From assembly GCA_964017125.1 (NCBI GenBank), contig OZ024907.1, forward strand, positions 25,296,476 through 25,360,475: 64,000 nucleotides of DNA, given 5' to 3'. A program made the position numbers and the translations under genes. This document shows positions 1 through 12,620 of the stretch, piece by piece. Numbering within the stretch: position 1 is the stretch's first letter; every line of letters begins with the position of its first letter. Below the pieces are notes generated by a model. The model was not told the origin of the DNA, searched no databases, and saw nothing but the letters and a program-made list of their open reading frames with translations. The stretch is from Flabesymbios commensalis (taxonomy: Eukaryota > Annelida > Polychaeta > Terebellida > Flabelligeridae).

Positions 1-32
1 TTTCGTCTAGAATAATGGTGTTAAAATTATAG

Positions 33-192
33 GAACTTAACTTGGATAGAAGCTAAACAAGCATGTGAAGATCACAGCACGAAGTTAGGTACTTTTCGTA
101 CAGAAACATTAGAATATATTGTTAATCATCACTTTATGATGGCATCTCCAATTGGAAAAGCTATATTTGTAGGACTGAAGAGAAATGAACAG
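33..192 (+). CDS. Exon: first half of a C-type lectin domain (copy 1)
   Basis: The exon runs from an acceptor (ATTATAG|G) to a strong donor (CAG|GTAAGC). It encodes NLTWIEAKQACEDHS..., with the W-I-E-A-K-x-A-C signature of the first C-type lectin helix and the preserved Cys, then LGTF...E...YIV and a IFVGLKRNEQ end where the WIGL strand of the fold lies. It is 160 nt long, starts in phase 2 and ends in phase 0. The phase-0 end joins in frame to the exon at 12621, which opens GNFTHWEDGS, exactly the next part of a lectin domain. The preceding exon, with signal peptide and the first Cys pair, must be left of the window. It differs from copy 2 by one residue (DHSTKLG here, DHSMKLG there). Confidence 0.85.
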
Positions 193-1371
193 GTAAGCCG
201 AACATATATTCCACTATCATATATAGGCGTATGTTATTATTATTACCTTTATGGACAATATAATAAGACTATTTTGTATACTAGCTTCTGGCTGTTATGT
301 CGGCTTATTGTTATAATTATTCTTTTTATCGGGATTTTAACTATTAGCTTGCATAATATATTATATTAATTGATCTAAGATTTTAGTAATTGTGGTGTAT
401 GTAAATTGTTATAGTCAATTAAATAATTATGCTATAGCCATACTTTTGACTTCAGTGATACTGAAATTGTGAAAACTGAAGGCCCAGTCACACTGGGGTA
501 CGGTTTGACACGGTCACACGCGGAAGGAGCAAAAGCCACGCACCGGGAATCAGCGTCCGTAAGCGTCCGTAAACGTCGGCAAGCGTCCATGATCGTACAT
601 TTCCAGGCGGTCACCGCGTCACTTTTCGCGGCAACCGCGTCCACCTGTCCGCTGCCGCGAATCAACTTCTTGTTCAAAAATTCGTGGCCAAGCGTGGCTG
701 TCCGCGGAAGCCCAATCATCCGTGAATCAGCGTAGAGACACAGCGAGATGGTGTATAAAAACCGTGGACATCGTACATACACCGTAGGTATCGTGGGCGT
801 CCGCGACGGAGCGTAGACAAGAAATGGGTCACCCTGCACCCCTCTCCAAGGCGGAGCCCCTACACTGGCACACGCTGTCCCTACGCTGTTCTACACTGTT
901 ATACAATAGCCAACGCTACCCTACGCACAGCGCAAAATATTTTTGGTGTTGCACCGTGAGACGGTCAGCGCAGGGGATCCGTAGCTACTGGCTGCGCTTA
1001 GTCACGCTGCCTACGGTCTCTGTACTCCATGTACGGATTCTGTACACCGTTTGACGACATATCACGCTTACTCACGCTATGTTACGGTATGTCACGCTGC
1101 CTCACGCTGTCTATGGTGTATGTACACCATCTAGCTGTGTCTGTACACAATTTTGCTGTGTCCGCCACCCAAATGTGTCAATTTCCGAACCGCTATGAAA
1201 AGTTCGTGGATCGGAGTATTTTTCATTTTTCTCTGTTGACCTTCCCCAAGTTCCATCTGCTCCGTTGCTCTTCTGTTGTTCCATCATTGTCGTCGTCCTC
1301 TCTGAGTAGTGCTGTATAGATTGGCAGAGCATTGACGAATTACTACTGTGAAACTTGGTCTCATGGCAAAA

Positions 1372-1535
1372 GAGAAGGGAAAGCAAAAAAGAGTAGCCGC
1401 AAAGAAGCAGTTATATGAGAGAGAAATTTCGGATTGCTTATTTGCTGAGGGCTTAGAAATGAAAAGGCAAAGCAAAAAAAAAAGCCGCAAAGAAGCAGAT
1501 ATAAAGACGAAATTCCCGATTTCTTATTTCGGACA
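1372..1535. repeat. 88-bp imperfect tandem repeat inside the transposon
   Basis: Two copies of a purine-rich block, each with AGCCGCAAAGAAGCAG (near 1395 and 1483) followed by a GAAATT..CGATT..TTATTT stretch, lie 88 bp apart. A 67-codon frame with K/R-rich residues spans both. The same block is at about 6783-6946. No known domain is recognised. Confidence 0.6.
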
Positions 1536-2032
1536 TGCATGTTCAAAGTAAGAAATACGGGAATTTTCAATTCAGTTCTGGTCAATGGACATATTTACAT
1601 CATAATGGTCATGTTAAGAAGCCGAAATAAAAATACTGATTTTTTGATGATTTTAGCCTGATTGTCGCTTTAATTCTGTTCGCGAGAATACTGTGGAGCA
1701 TATAATTTTTCCAGACGTGCAGTAGGTCCCGTATACACTTTTTAAAGCTACATGGTCGCAAGATAATTAGAGGCTAGAGCCCTTTTATTTACGCTGTCTA
1801 AGCTATTTTTGTCTCTCATTTAAGCTTGAATTATATTTATATCCGTGTTTGTAATTCCCTGATTATTTTAAATAAACATAAATCTAAAATGAACTCGGAC
1901 CTCCTGAGACCATTGGCGGCCGGCTACACAATGCTTGCCGCCGTCAGTAACAGTAACAGTGACTAATTGAGTGTGTCGCACCATTTCAAGCCTATTAGTT
2001 AGGCTATCATATGAATAATATAACATCAGTGA

Positions 2033-2258
2033 TTTGATGTTTTATTACACGATTTGGAAAAACACAATATTAGTGTTGTAGTGATTTATTGCACGATATA
2101 AAAAAATGCGAAGACATCGTGTTCGTGTTGTAACGTTTTATTACACGATTTAAATAGAAAAATGTAAGGGAACATCGTGCTCGTGTTGTGATGTTTTATT
2201 GCCCGATTTAAAAAGATTATTATTTCGTGTTATAATGCTTTATTACACGATTTGAATA
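2033..2258. repeat. Short tandem array with TTTTATTACACGATTT core
   Basis: Five degenerate units spaced about 40-60 bp apart each contain TTTATT(A/G)CACGAT followed by a CGTGTTGT-type linker. The array sits in the AT-rich centre of the 3-kb element and recurs at about 7444-7669 in copy 2. Confidence 0.75.
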
Positions 2259-3495
2259 AACATGTTACTTTGTTGAATAATTTATAAATTATATTAGCGT
2301 GATAGATTTAAAGCTGTTGCATAAATATTTGTATATGCTGACACGGATCACTGTCATTATTGCTAGTTAACCGACAGGGTTGATTGACAGGCATGTTCAA
2401 ACTCCTCACATCTCACTAGACCTTGTCTCGTATGACCTCGCGTCGAGAGTGATATTTCCCGAGATTTGAGAAGCACACTTGCTTATCTTAAATAATACCA
2501 TTTATTTTAGATATACTATGTTCAATTTTTTAATAGGCATTATTCATGTTAATCTATAGTATCATTATTATTTATTATTAAAGGCATTTATATTGCTTTA
2601 TCTCAATTGATTCTAAGTCGCATAAGCCGCAAAGATCAAAATAATTACGTGGAATTCGGAAATTGGTTTAGGCGACTAAAATTAACATTTGACGGGCCCA
2701 CATGACTACCATAGTTTCTGTGGGTATCCAGGTATCTGGACACCTGGAATGAGATATAATTTGAAGATATCTTTTGCTATAAAGATATATTTCAATTTAT
2801 ATATCAAATATTATAACATGCATTACAATAAATAGAAATTGAGAATATCTTTCATATAGGAAAAATATATTCTACACCGTGGGCCTAGATTTGTTACGCA
2901 ATGAGAAATAAAAAAGGAATAAAATAAATATATATATCTAGGCCTAATATACATAAATTCACGGACCAGCATGTACAAACCCAATGGGAAAAGTCTTGTG
3001 GGCGCGGCTTTTAAAATGTCGTATAAACACGTGGACGTGCGCGGGTTGTCGCACTTTTGTGTACACACACCGTCTCTATGTGCAGGCAGACCGTCGCATC
3101 GTGTAGGCATTCCGTCTGGACGTGCGTAAGCGTACACACACCGTCTCCCAGTGTCGCCATCGCGTCAGACCGTCTCTTTTCGTCGGTTCCCGTGAGTGAG
3201 CATCCGTAAGTGTAGAGACACCGTAGGAAGTGTGCATGAGTGTACACGTACCGTAGGTTGCGTACGCACACCGCGTGCGATATGCGTACGCCTCCTACGG
3301 TACGTGTGCACTTATCCACGCTCATACACGATTCAGACGCTCACAGACGATTTCTACGGTATGCGTACGCCATTTTTCGACCGTCTGGGTGTGTAGGCAC
3401 ACCGCGCGGTTGGAGACGGTCTGATACGAATTGCCGATTTCGGATATTTTGCTCAAACCGCGGGCAGCGTGTCAATCCGCGTCTCAGTATGACTG

Positions 3496-5333
3496 TAGCT
3501 TACGATATATGCACAGCACAGCAGAAAAATAAACCATTTTGGACCGTCCTGTGTATATTCTCATCACGTGGTTTTATGGTTTTAGCAGTTTTTTTTACAG
3601 CGAAATGCTTAATTTGTCGTTTTGTTGTTTAACAATTTAATTCATGGAGCTATGTATGATAGTACTGTACCACCAATTTAGTGTTAAATGGGGATAAATG
3701 TGAATCACGCTTTTTTTATCGTAAATGCATGGAAATTTGTAAAATATGCTTTACATTTAAATATTTATAGAATTTTTTTCCAAATTTGTAGTGATTTAAC
3801 TCGTTATTTCAGTCAATACACTACATCCCGATCATTTCCCATGCTAATATACAAAATATACAACATGTTATATAAAGTGTAGTGTCGATTTGGTGTACGC
3901 TATTGCATGGAACAGGTGTACGTTTTGCATGCCATATTTTCACGATGTGTGCTGTATCTCTTGCTAGATATGAAATTTACATTCCTGATAAGTCCTGGAA
4001 AAAAACAAAAAATATCAAATATTGACCATATTGTATTTCCTCTATGCAGATATTACCATCATTACCGTAATATGCTTAACATATTTTCTACTACCGTGGT
4101 AATGATATATTTTTGTGTTGGTGACAATTTTTAATAATACAATTATTTTTCGTTCTGTAAATATACTTTTATGTTGTTGATAATAGAACGTAGCAACATC
4201 ATTTCAAACAACTATCGGGGGCCCTAAGGAAAATATTGTTCTATTTGTTCTATGCAATTTTTATCATAAAGATATCATAAAGAGTTACGTAAGTAGTCAG
4301 TGATTTTCATAAAGATATCATAAAGAGTTACGTAAGTAGTCAGTGATTTCATCTACAGCACTCGCAGAATATTTTGAAGAATATTTAACCATTTAGCACA
4401 AGTTTCCATTTGTTGATCAGTAGTAATTTGGCTAATTTGGTAACCGTATTTGTTTCACAGTGGAACATTACTAAGCAGAAATATTGAGTTATTTCACTCG
4501 TAGAAATATACCTCATCTTTATGAGACAGCAGTAATAAACCAACTGTTCAAATTTTCACTTGTCCCAGTATGCTTGACGGAAAAAAGAGCTGTCTTTGAC
4601 AATCAGTTGTATTCAATTCAATTCAATTGTATTCAACCCTATTCATGGGACTATGATCGATAACAATAAAATAGAAAGTTAATATTTATAATATTAAATC
4701 ACTCATTGCATGTGGTTACAAGTCTGAGGTGATACATTCGGGGCGGGGGGATTTCTTCTGAGAAAACCATTTATTTACATTTGCCTTCCCTGGTGATAAT
4801 TTAATGACAGTATTATCGCTTACATACTGGATCACGACACATGGAGCTTGAAAGAGTACACAGGTGTGTCAATGTGGATGTGTGTGAGTATGGCAGAGAC
4901 AATGACATCAGCACTTTCTATAATATCAATTAGCCACACAATTAGTAATCATCAAACTATTTTTATGACTGATTAATTGATACGAGCACAATAATAATTT
5001 GTCCAAACGGACATTACATAGCGTACTGTGACCCTAAATACTGTTTTAATAGCACATTGGGCTATTTTTTCAAAATTGTCCGGGAGTAGTCTAGACAGAT
5101 TAACTGATTACCAAACTGGTTGAAATAGTATAGGGCCTAACAGTGTATTGTCACAAAAGAAAATTGAGCTCAAATTGACCAATTTACACAATTTCCAAGA
5201 AACGTCATTAAAAAACACTGCAGATTGTCATCCTCAAGGTAATCACAATTTATTTTAGCATGGTCTATTGCAATCTTATCATACGATTTATCATGTATAG
5301 TTACATGTATGTATAGGCCTATATATATATATT
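3496..5333. other. Intronic stretch of the duplicated unit, no gene seen
   Basis: This is AT-rich sequence, repeated at 8959-10744. Apart from the 43-bp tandem duplication at 4264-4351 (copy 1 only) and a short ATTCA run near 4610, no exon, RNA gene or element was recognised. If the lectin exons are spliced as inferred, all of it is intron. Confidence 0.6.
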
Positions 5334-5444
5334 ATTTGGATAGATTGTCTATAGCATACACGAAGTGTAAATATACATGTGTAATATATAATTAAACATC
5401 GTACTTATAAATTTTCGTCTAGAATAATGGTGTTAAAATTACAG

Positions 5445-5604
5445 GAACTTAACTTGGATAGAAGCTAAACAAGCATGTGAAGATCATAGCATGAAGTTAG
5501 GTACTTTTCGTACAGAAACATTAGAATATATTGTTAATCATCACTTTATGATGGCATCTCCAATTGGAAAAGCTATATTTGTAGGACTGAAGAGAAATGA
5601 ACAG
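5445..5604 (+). CDS. Exon: first half of a C-type lectin domain (copy 2)
   Basis: This duplicate of the 33-192 exon has a slightly better acceptor (ATTACAG|G) and the same donor GTAAGC. Its 160 nt are open and encode the W-I-E-A-K-Q-A-C helix and the GLKRNEQ strand. Like its twin it starts in phase 2 and ends in phase 0, so splicing copy 1 to copy 2 would shift the frame; only one can be used per transcript. It is closest to the terminal exon (12621), from which it is separated by a 7-kb intron. It either replaces copy 1 as an alternative exon or is a silent spare. Confidence 0.83.
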
Positions 5605-5896
5605 GTAAGCCGAACATATATTCCACTATCATATATAGGCGTATGTTATTATTATCACCTTTATGGACAATATAATGAGACTATTTTGTATACTAGCTTC
5701 TGGCTGTTATGTCGGCTTATTGTTATAATTATTCTTTTTATCGGGATTTTAACTATTAGCTTGCATAATATATTATATTAATTGATCTAAGATTTTAGTA
5801 ATTGTGGTGTATGTAAATTGTTATAGTCAATTAAATAATTATGCTATAGCCATACTTTTGACTTCAGTGATACTGAAATTGTGAAAACTGAAGGTC

Positions 5897-8800
5897 CAGT
5901 CACACTGGGGTACGGTTTGACACGGTCACACGCGGAAGGAGCAAAAGCCACGCACCGGGAATCAGCGTCCGTAAGCGTCCGTAAACGTCGGCAAGCGTCC
6001 ATGATCGTACATTTCCAGGCGGTCACCGCGTCACTTTTCGCGGCAACCGCGTCCACCTGTCCGCTGCCGCGAATCAACTTCTTGTTAAAAATTCGTGGCC
6101 AAGCGTGGTTGTCCGCGGAAGCCCAATCATCCGTGAATCAGCGTAGAGACACAGCGAGATGGTGTATAAAAACCGTGGACATCGTACATACACCGTAGGT
6201 ATCGTGGGCGTCCGCGACGGAGCGTAGACAAGAAATGGGTCACCCTGCACCCCTTTCCAAGGCGGAGCCCCTACACTGGCACACGCTGTCCCTACGCTGT
6301 TATACACTGTTATACAATAGCCTACGCTACCCTACGCACAGCGCAAAATATTTTTGGTGTTGCACCGTGAGACGGTCAGCGCAGGGGATCCGTAGCTACT
6401 GGCTGCGCTTAGTCACGCTGCCTACGGTCTCTGTACTCCATGTACGGATTCTGTACACCGTTTGACGACATATCACGCTTACTTACGCTATGTTACGGTA
6501 TGTCACGCTGCCTCACGCTGTCTATGGTGTATGTACACCATCTAGCTGTGTCTGTACACAATTTTGCTGTGTCCGCCACCCAAATGTGTCAATTTCCGAA
6601 CCGCTATGAAAAGTTCGTGGATCGGAGTATTTTTCATTTTTCTCTGTTGACCTTCCCCAAGTTCCATCTGCTCCGTTGCTCTTCTGTTGTTCCATCATTG
6701 TCGTCGTCCTCTCTGAGTAGTGCTGTATAGATTGGCAGAGCATTGACGAATTACTACTGTGAAACTTGGTCTCATGGCAAAAGAGAAGGGAAAGCAAAAA
6801 AGAGGAGCCGCAAAGAAGCAGTTATATGAGAGAGAAATTTCGGATTTCTTATTTGCTGGGGGCTTAGAAATGAAAAGGCAAAGCAAGAAAAAAAGCCGCA
6901 AAGAAGCAGATATAAAGACGAAATTCCCGATTTCTTATTTCGGACATGCATGTTCAAAGTAAGAAATACGGGAATTTTCAATTCAGTTCTGGTCAATGGA
7001 CATATTTACATCATAATGGTCATGTTAAGAAGCCGAAATAAAAATACTGATTTTTTGATGATTTTAGCCTGATTGTCGCTTTAATTCTGTTCGCGAGAAT
7101 ACTGTGGAGCATATAATTTTTCCAGACGTGCAGTAGGTCCCGTATACACTTTTTAAAGCTACATGGTCGCAAGATAATTAGAGGCTAGAGCCCTTTTAGT
7201 TACGCTGTCTAAGCTATTTTTGTCTCTCATTTAAGCTTGAATTATATATATATCCGTGTTTGTAATTCCCTGATTATTTTAAATAAACATAAATCTAAAA
7301 TGAACTCGGACCTCCTGAGACCATTGGCGGCCGGCTACACAATGCTTGCCGCCGTCAGTAACAGTAACAGTGACTAATTGAGTGTGTCGCACCATTTCAA
7401 GCCTACTAGTTAGGCTATCATATGAATAATATAACATCAGTGATTTGATGTTTTATTACACGATTTGGAAAAACACAATATTAGTGTTGTAGTGATTTAT
7501 TGCACGATATAAAAAAATGCGAAGACATCGTGTTCGTGTTGTAACGTTTTATTACACGATTTAAATAGAAAAATGTAAGGGAACATCGTGCTCGTGTTGT
7601 GATGTTTTATTGCCCGATTTAAAAAGATTATTATTTCGTGTTATAATGCTTTATTACACGATTTGAATAAACATGTTACTTTGTTGAATAATTTATAAAT
7701 TATATTAGCGTGATAGATTTAAAGCTGTTGCATAAATATTTGTATATGCTGACACGGATCACTGTCATTATTGATAGTTAACCGACAGGGTTGATTGACT
7801 GGCATGTTCAAACTCCTCACATCTCACTAGACCTTGTCTCGTATGACCTCGCGTCGAGAGTGATATTTCCCGAGATTTGAGAAGCACACTGGCTTATCTT
7901 AAATAATACCATTTATTTTAGATACACTATGTTCAATTTTTTAATAGGCATTAATCATGTTAATCTATAGTATCATTATTATTTATTATTAAAGGCATTT
8001 ATATTGCTTTATCTCAATTGATTCTAAGTCGCATAAGTCGCAAAGATCAAAATAATTACGTGGAATTCGGAAATTGGTTTAGGCGACTAAAATTAACATC
8101 TGACGGGCCCACATGACTACTATAGTTTCTGTGGGTTTCCAGGTATCTGGACACCTGGAATGAGATATAATTTGAAGATATCTTTTGCTATAAAGATATA
8201 TTTCAATTTATATATCAAATATTATAACATGCATTACAATAAATAGAAATTGTGAATATCTTTCATATAGGAAAAATATATTCTACACCGTGGGCCTAGA
8301 TTTGTTACGCAATGAGAAATAAAAAAGGAATAAAATAAATATATATATCTAGGCCTAATATACATAAATTCAAATTAAAATAGAATATTGGACAAGCCAG
8401 TGTGAAACACGCGGACAAGCGCACGGACCAGCATGTACAAACCCAATGGGAAAAGTCTTGTGGGTGCGGCTTTTAAAATGTCGTATAAACACGTGGACGT
8501 GCGCGGGTTGTCGCACTTTTGTGTACACACACCGTCTCTATGTGCAGGCAGACCGTCGCATCGTGTAGGCATTCCGTCTGGACGTGCGGTAAGCGTACAC
8601 ACACCGTCTCCCAGTGTCGCCATCGCGTCAGACCGTCTCTTTTCGTCGGTTCCCGTGAGTGAGCATCCGTAAGTGTAGAGACACCGTAGGAAGTGTGCAT
8701 GAGTGTACACGTACCGTAGGTTGCGTACGCACACCGCGTGCGATATGCGTACGCCTCCTACGGTACGTGTGCACTTATCCACGCTCATACACGATTCAGA

Positions 8801-8958
8801 CGCTCACAGACGATTTCTACGGTATGCGTACGCCATTTTTCGACCGTCTGGGTGTGTAGGCACACCGCGCGGTTGGAGACGGTCTGATACGAATTGCCGA
8901 TTTCGGATATTTTGCTCAAACCGCGGGCAGCGTGTCAATCCGCGTCTCAGTATGACTG
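5897..8958. mobile_element. 3.0-kb non-autonomous DNA transposon (copy 2)
   Basis: This is the same element as at 485-3495, carried along by the 5.4-kb duplication. It keeps about 52 bp near 8371-8422 that copy 1 lacks; the missing stretch in copy 1 is bounded by a short CA match, as expected of a small deletion. Ends and CpG-rich subterminal arrays are otherwise the same. Confidence 0.6.
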
Positions 8959-10984
8959 TAGCTTACGATATATGCACAGCACAGCAGAAAAATAAACCAT
9001 TTTGGACCGTCCTGTGTATATTCTCATCACGTGGTTTTATGGTTTTAGCAGTTTTTTTTACAGCGAAATGCTTAATTTGTCGTTTTGTTGTTTGACAATT
9101 TAATTCATGGAGCTACGTATGATAGTACTGTACCACCAATTTAGTGTTAAATCTGGATAAATGTGAATCACGCTTTTTTTATCGTAAATGCATGGAAATT
9201 TGTAAAATATGCTTTATATTTAAATATTTATAGAATTTTTTTCCAAATTTGTAGTGATTTAACTCGTTATTTCAGTCAATACACTACATCCCGATCATTT
9301 CCCATGCTAATATACAACATGTTATATAAAGTGTAGTGTCGATTTGGTGTACGCTATTGCATGGAACAGGTGTACGTTTTGCATGCCATATTTTCACGAT
9401 GTGTGCTGTATCTCTTGCTAGATATGAAATTTACATTCCTGATAAGTCCTGGAAAAAAACAAAAAATATCAAATATTGACCAAATTGTATTTCCTCTATG
9501 CAGATATTACCATCATTACCGTAATATGCTTAACATATTTTCTACTACCGTGGTTATGATGTCTTTTTGTGTTGGTGACAATTTTTAATAATACAATTAT
9601 TTTTCGTTCTGTAAATATACTTTTATGTTGTTGATAATAGAACGTAGCAACATCATTTCAAACAACTATCGGGGGTCCTAAGGAAAATATTGTTCTATTT
9701 GTTCTATGCAATTTTTATCATAAAGATATCATAAAGAGTTACGTAAGTAGTCAGTGATTTCATCTACAGCACTCGCAGAATATTTTGAAGAATATTTAAC
9801 CATTTAGCACAAGTTTCCATTTGTTGATCAGTAGTAATTTGGCTAATTTGGTAACCGTATTTGTTTCACAGTGGAACATTACTAAGCAGAAATATTGAGT
9901 TATTTCACTCGTAGAAATATACCTCATCTTTATGAGACAGCAGTAATAAACCAACTGTTCAAATTTTCACTTGTCCCAGTATGCTTGACGGAAAAAAGAG
10001 CTGTCTTTGACAATCAGTTGTATTCAATTCAATTCAATTGTATTCAACCCTATTCATGGGACTATGATCGATAACAATAAAATAGAAAGTTAATATTTAT
10101 AATATTAAATCACTCATTGCATGTGGTTACAAGTCTGAGGTGATACATTCGGGGCGGGGGGATTTCTTCTGAGAAAACCATTTATTTACATTTGCCTTCC
10201 CTGGTGATAATTTAATGACAGTATTATCGCTTACATACTGGATCACGACACATGGAGCTTGAAAGAGTACACAGGTGTGTCAATGTGGATGTGTGTGAGT
10301 ATGGCAGAGACAATGACATCAGCACTTTCTATAATATCAATTAGCCACACAATTAGTAATCATCAAACTATTTTTATGACTGATTAATTGATACGAGCAC
10401 AATAATAATTTGTCCAAACGGACATTACATAGCGTACTGTGACCCTAAATACTGTTTTAATAGCACATTGGGCTATTTTTTCAAAATTGTCCGGGAGTAG
10501 TCTAGACAGATTAACTGATTACCAAACTGGTTGAAATAGTATAGGGCCTAACAGTGTATTGTCACAAAAGAAAATTGAGCTCAAATTGACCAATTTACAC
10601 AATTTCCAAGAAACGTCATTAAAAAACACTGCAGATTGTCATCCTCAAGGTAATCACAATTTATTTTAGCATGGTCTATTGCAATCTTATCATACGATTT
10701 ATCATGTATAGTTACATGTATGTATAGGCCTATATATATATATTTTTTTTATTAGTGATCTGTTGTGCGAGTGAATTAGGCGAGTTGTCAATCAATCATT
10801 AACCAGTTTTAGCTAAAATGCACCTTTTTAGGCCTACCTGGATAAAAAGATGCATCTCAAAATTTTTCTTGAATCATACAAAAAATCACCTTCTGTTTAT
10901 CAGTATAATAACCATTATTTGAAGTAATCAATACATGTTTTTTGGAAGCAACACTAGTCACCAGAATGTTAACACTTCTTTAGG

Positions 10985-11570
10985 AGTGTTTTCACAATTG
11001 GTGAAAGTTCAACAGTTAAGAAAAGCACGGTCCAAGAAGTGCTCAGCAATGTTACATGTACCGTCTCGGATGTGAAAAAGCGGCTGATATCCCTATAGCC
11101 AGATAAATCACCAGGGCCGTATAAAATACACCCACTCAAACATGTGGGAAAATAAGCTTCTATCCGATTACCAACACGGATTTGTGGAAGGTCTATCAGG
11201 GTCCACTGTAGTAATAGGATTTTGTCGCTGGACTTCTTACAGTGTTTTTATCCCTGGTGGCAAGAATGGTGGCTCCCTTTATTTATTCTATTGTGATGTT
11301 TATCTGTATTTTCTCACCACTGAATAAAGCTATCTATCGTGCAACTCACAGTTGCTAGCAGTCCTCGAAGCCTGGACACGCATTTTGGACAGTTGCAATG
11401 CAGTGGATGCCATCCACCTGAACTTCAGAAAGGCTTTTGACACAGTACCGTACACACGCTTACTGGCAAAGCTAGAAGACTATGGAGTAACAGGGAAATA
11501 CCTGACATGTATTAATGCTTTTCTGCAAAACAGCTATATGGGGGGATATCCTTGTGCAACTCTATAGGGC
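10985..11570 (+). mobile_element. Dead LINE fragment (CR1/Jockey-type reverse transcriptase)
   Basis: Translated pieces match the start of a non-LTR reverse transcriptase: a PDKSPGP motif near 11100, then LLSDYQHGFVEG near 11160, then LAVLEAW...AIHLNFRKAFDTVP at 11352-11480, the conserved first catalytic block with its Asp replaced (LNF for LDF). The fragment has several stops and lacks the FADD/YADD block. A foreign insertion separates the QHGF and LAVLEAW parts. It lies in the intron of the lectin receptor. Confidence 0.8.
11205..11342 (+). mobile_element. Short retroposon inserted in the LINE fragment
   Basis: About 140 bp interrupt the LINE exactly between the QHGF and LLAVLEAW motifs, which are contiguous in the family. 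The insert ends in AATAAAGCTATCTATC, a polyadenylation-like end with a short tail, which suggests a SINE or a truncated retroposon. Its family is not identified. Confidence 0.45.
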
Positions 11571-11574
11571 ATTA

Positions 11575-12620
11575 GTAAGACCACATCTCGAAAATGGACA
11601 TGTAATTTTGTCGCTGTGTCAAAACAGACTTACGTATTTTGTGTAGAGATTTACATTGCTTATATATGTTTTTACTTCTAGCATTCACATTGTTCATAAA
11701 AGATACAAACTAAGCACGTACATTCTGATACAGCTTTACTGAGCTGAAATATGGGGACAATAAAATATGCGTAAAAGCCAATTTCCTGATATGCGTTGAT
11801 TTAATTTCGGTGGTACCTAGCAAAATGTCATGACCTACTGAAGCATCCCTGAAAATTTCGTGGTTTTGTCCGGCATGTCCAATAGTTTGCAGAGTAAATA
11901 CCCCACCCCCCCCCCCTTGTTCCGCCCACCCCTGGTTCTGATGATGCTTCCGGTTGTATGGCAAGTGCCCAACCCCGCATTTAAAAATAATTATTTTATG
12001 ATTACTATAATATAGTAAGAATAATTATGGGCCTATTTAACAAATTTTATATATTAGCCAAAAAAAAACATTTTGATAAACGGAGCGGAAGAAGCCTTCT
12101 CTGTGACTTTGTTACACGTCTCATACTCGAAGGTGAATTTTTATAATTCAGATATATGTATGGTCTTGTTTCCTGTTACTATAGGCAAAAGTTCTAAAAT
12201 TCTGAAATTAGTTTAAAGATATATGATAGTGTGATAAATGAGTCGATTGCCAGAATACAATTACAGAAACTGATTACCACGTTGTAATTGATCTGTTGAT
12301 GCATCTCATTCTTTTATCAGGGAGTAATTTTTCTGGTGTAGCGGAGCAGTTTGCTACTCAATTTTGAGCATAATGTTACACAATAATATGTTGGTGTAGC
12401 AGTTTTGGGCATGGGGAATAGTAGGGGCATGGGGAATAGTAGTCTTGCACATTCGCGGCTGCTAAATTGCTACACAATTTTTCTGGGACAAATTATTCCC
12501 TGTTCTTATGAAAGACAGATTTTACTAACATATTTAACTAGCATGCAACCGTGCACCGACTTTGAATGCTACCGTACACTCGTACACATAAAATGACCAA
12601 GCTGTACATTTTACTTACAG
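11575..12620. other. Intron sequence before the terminal receptor exon
   Basis: AT-rich sequence with a C-run at about 11902 and a small tandem doublet of GGGGCATGGGGAATAGTA at 12407-12442. It ends with a good acceptor, TTACTTACAG at 12611-12620. No other feature was recognised. Confidence 0.6.

Larger units (their letters stand above)
485..3495. mobile_element. 3.0-kb non-autonomous DNA transposon with imperfect TIRs (copy 1)
   Basis: The left end CAGTCACACTGGGGTACGG pairs with the reverse complement of the right end (CAGTCATACTGAGACGCGG), with 23 of 32 terminal positions matching. About 700 bp at the left and 500 bp at the right are rich in CpG and built of short motifs such as GCGTCCGTAA, CACGCTG and GTACACACACCGTC, while the middle is AT-rich. 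No transposase is recognisable; the short reading frames in the CpG arrays look like by-products. No clear target duplication was found, so the superfamily is left open. Confidence 0.6.
1..5333. repeat. Tandem segmental duplication, copy 1 (left end off window)
   Basis: Nearly every base here recurs about 5411 bp to the right, at roughly 99% identity by eye. Differences are scattered substitutions, a 52-bp net shortfall near 2970 relative to copy 2, 9 extra bases near 3855, and a 43-bp tandem duplication at about 4264-4351 found only in this copy. The match ends in a TA-rich run after GTATAGGCCT at 5311-5320. Position 1 corresponds to 5413, so about 78 bp of this copy, or further copies, lie left of the window. 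Confidence 0.97.
5334..10744. repeat. Tandem segmental duplication, copy 2
   Basis: This is the complete second unit. Its first 78 bp (5334-5412) have no partner inside the window because copy 1 is cut by the left edge. It carries the same lectin half-exon and the same 3-kb transposon as copy 1, so both were present before the duplication. The right boundary is in a TA-rich run at 10731-10744, after which the sequence becomes unique. A false duplication made by assembling two haplotypes end to end is the main alternative. Confidence 0.96.

Noticed and set aside
469-1319. Overlapping open frames on both strands in the CpG-rich ends of the 3-kb element
   Set aside because: They run through short tandem motifs, have no domain or splice context, and both strands are open. 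They are by-products of composition.
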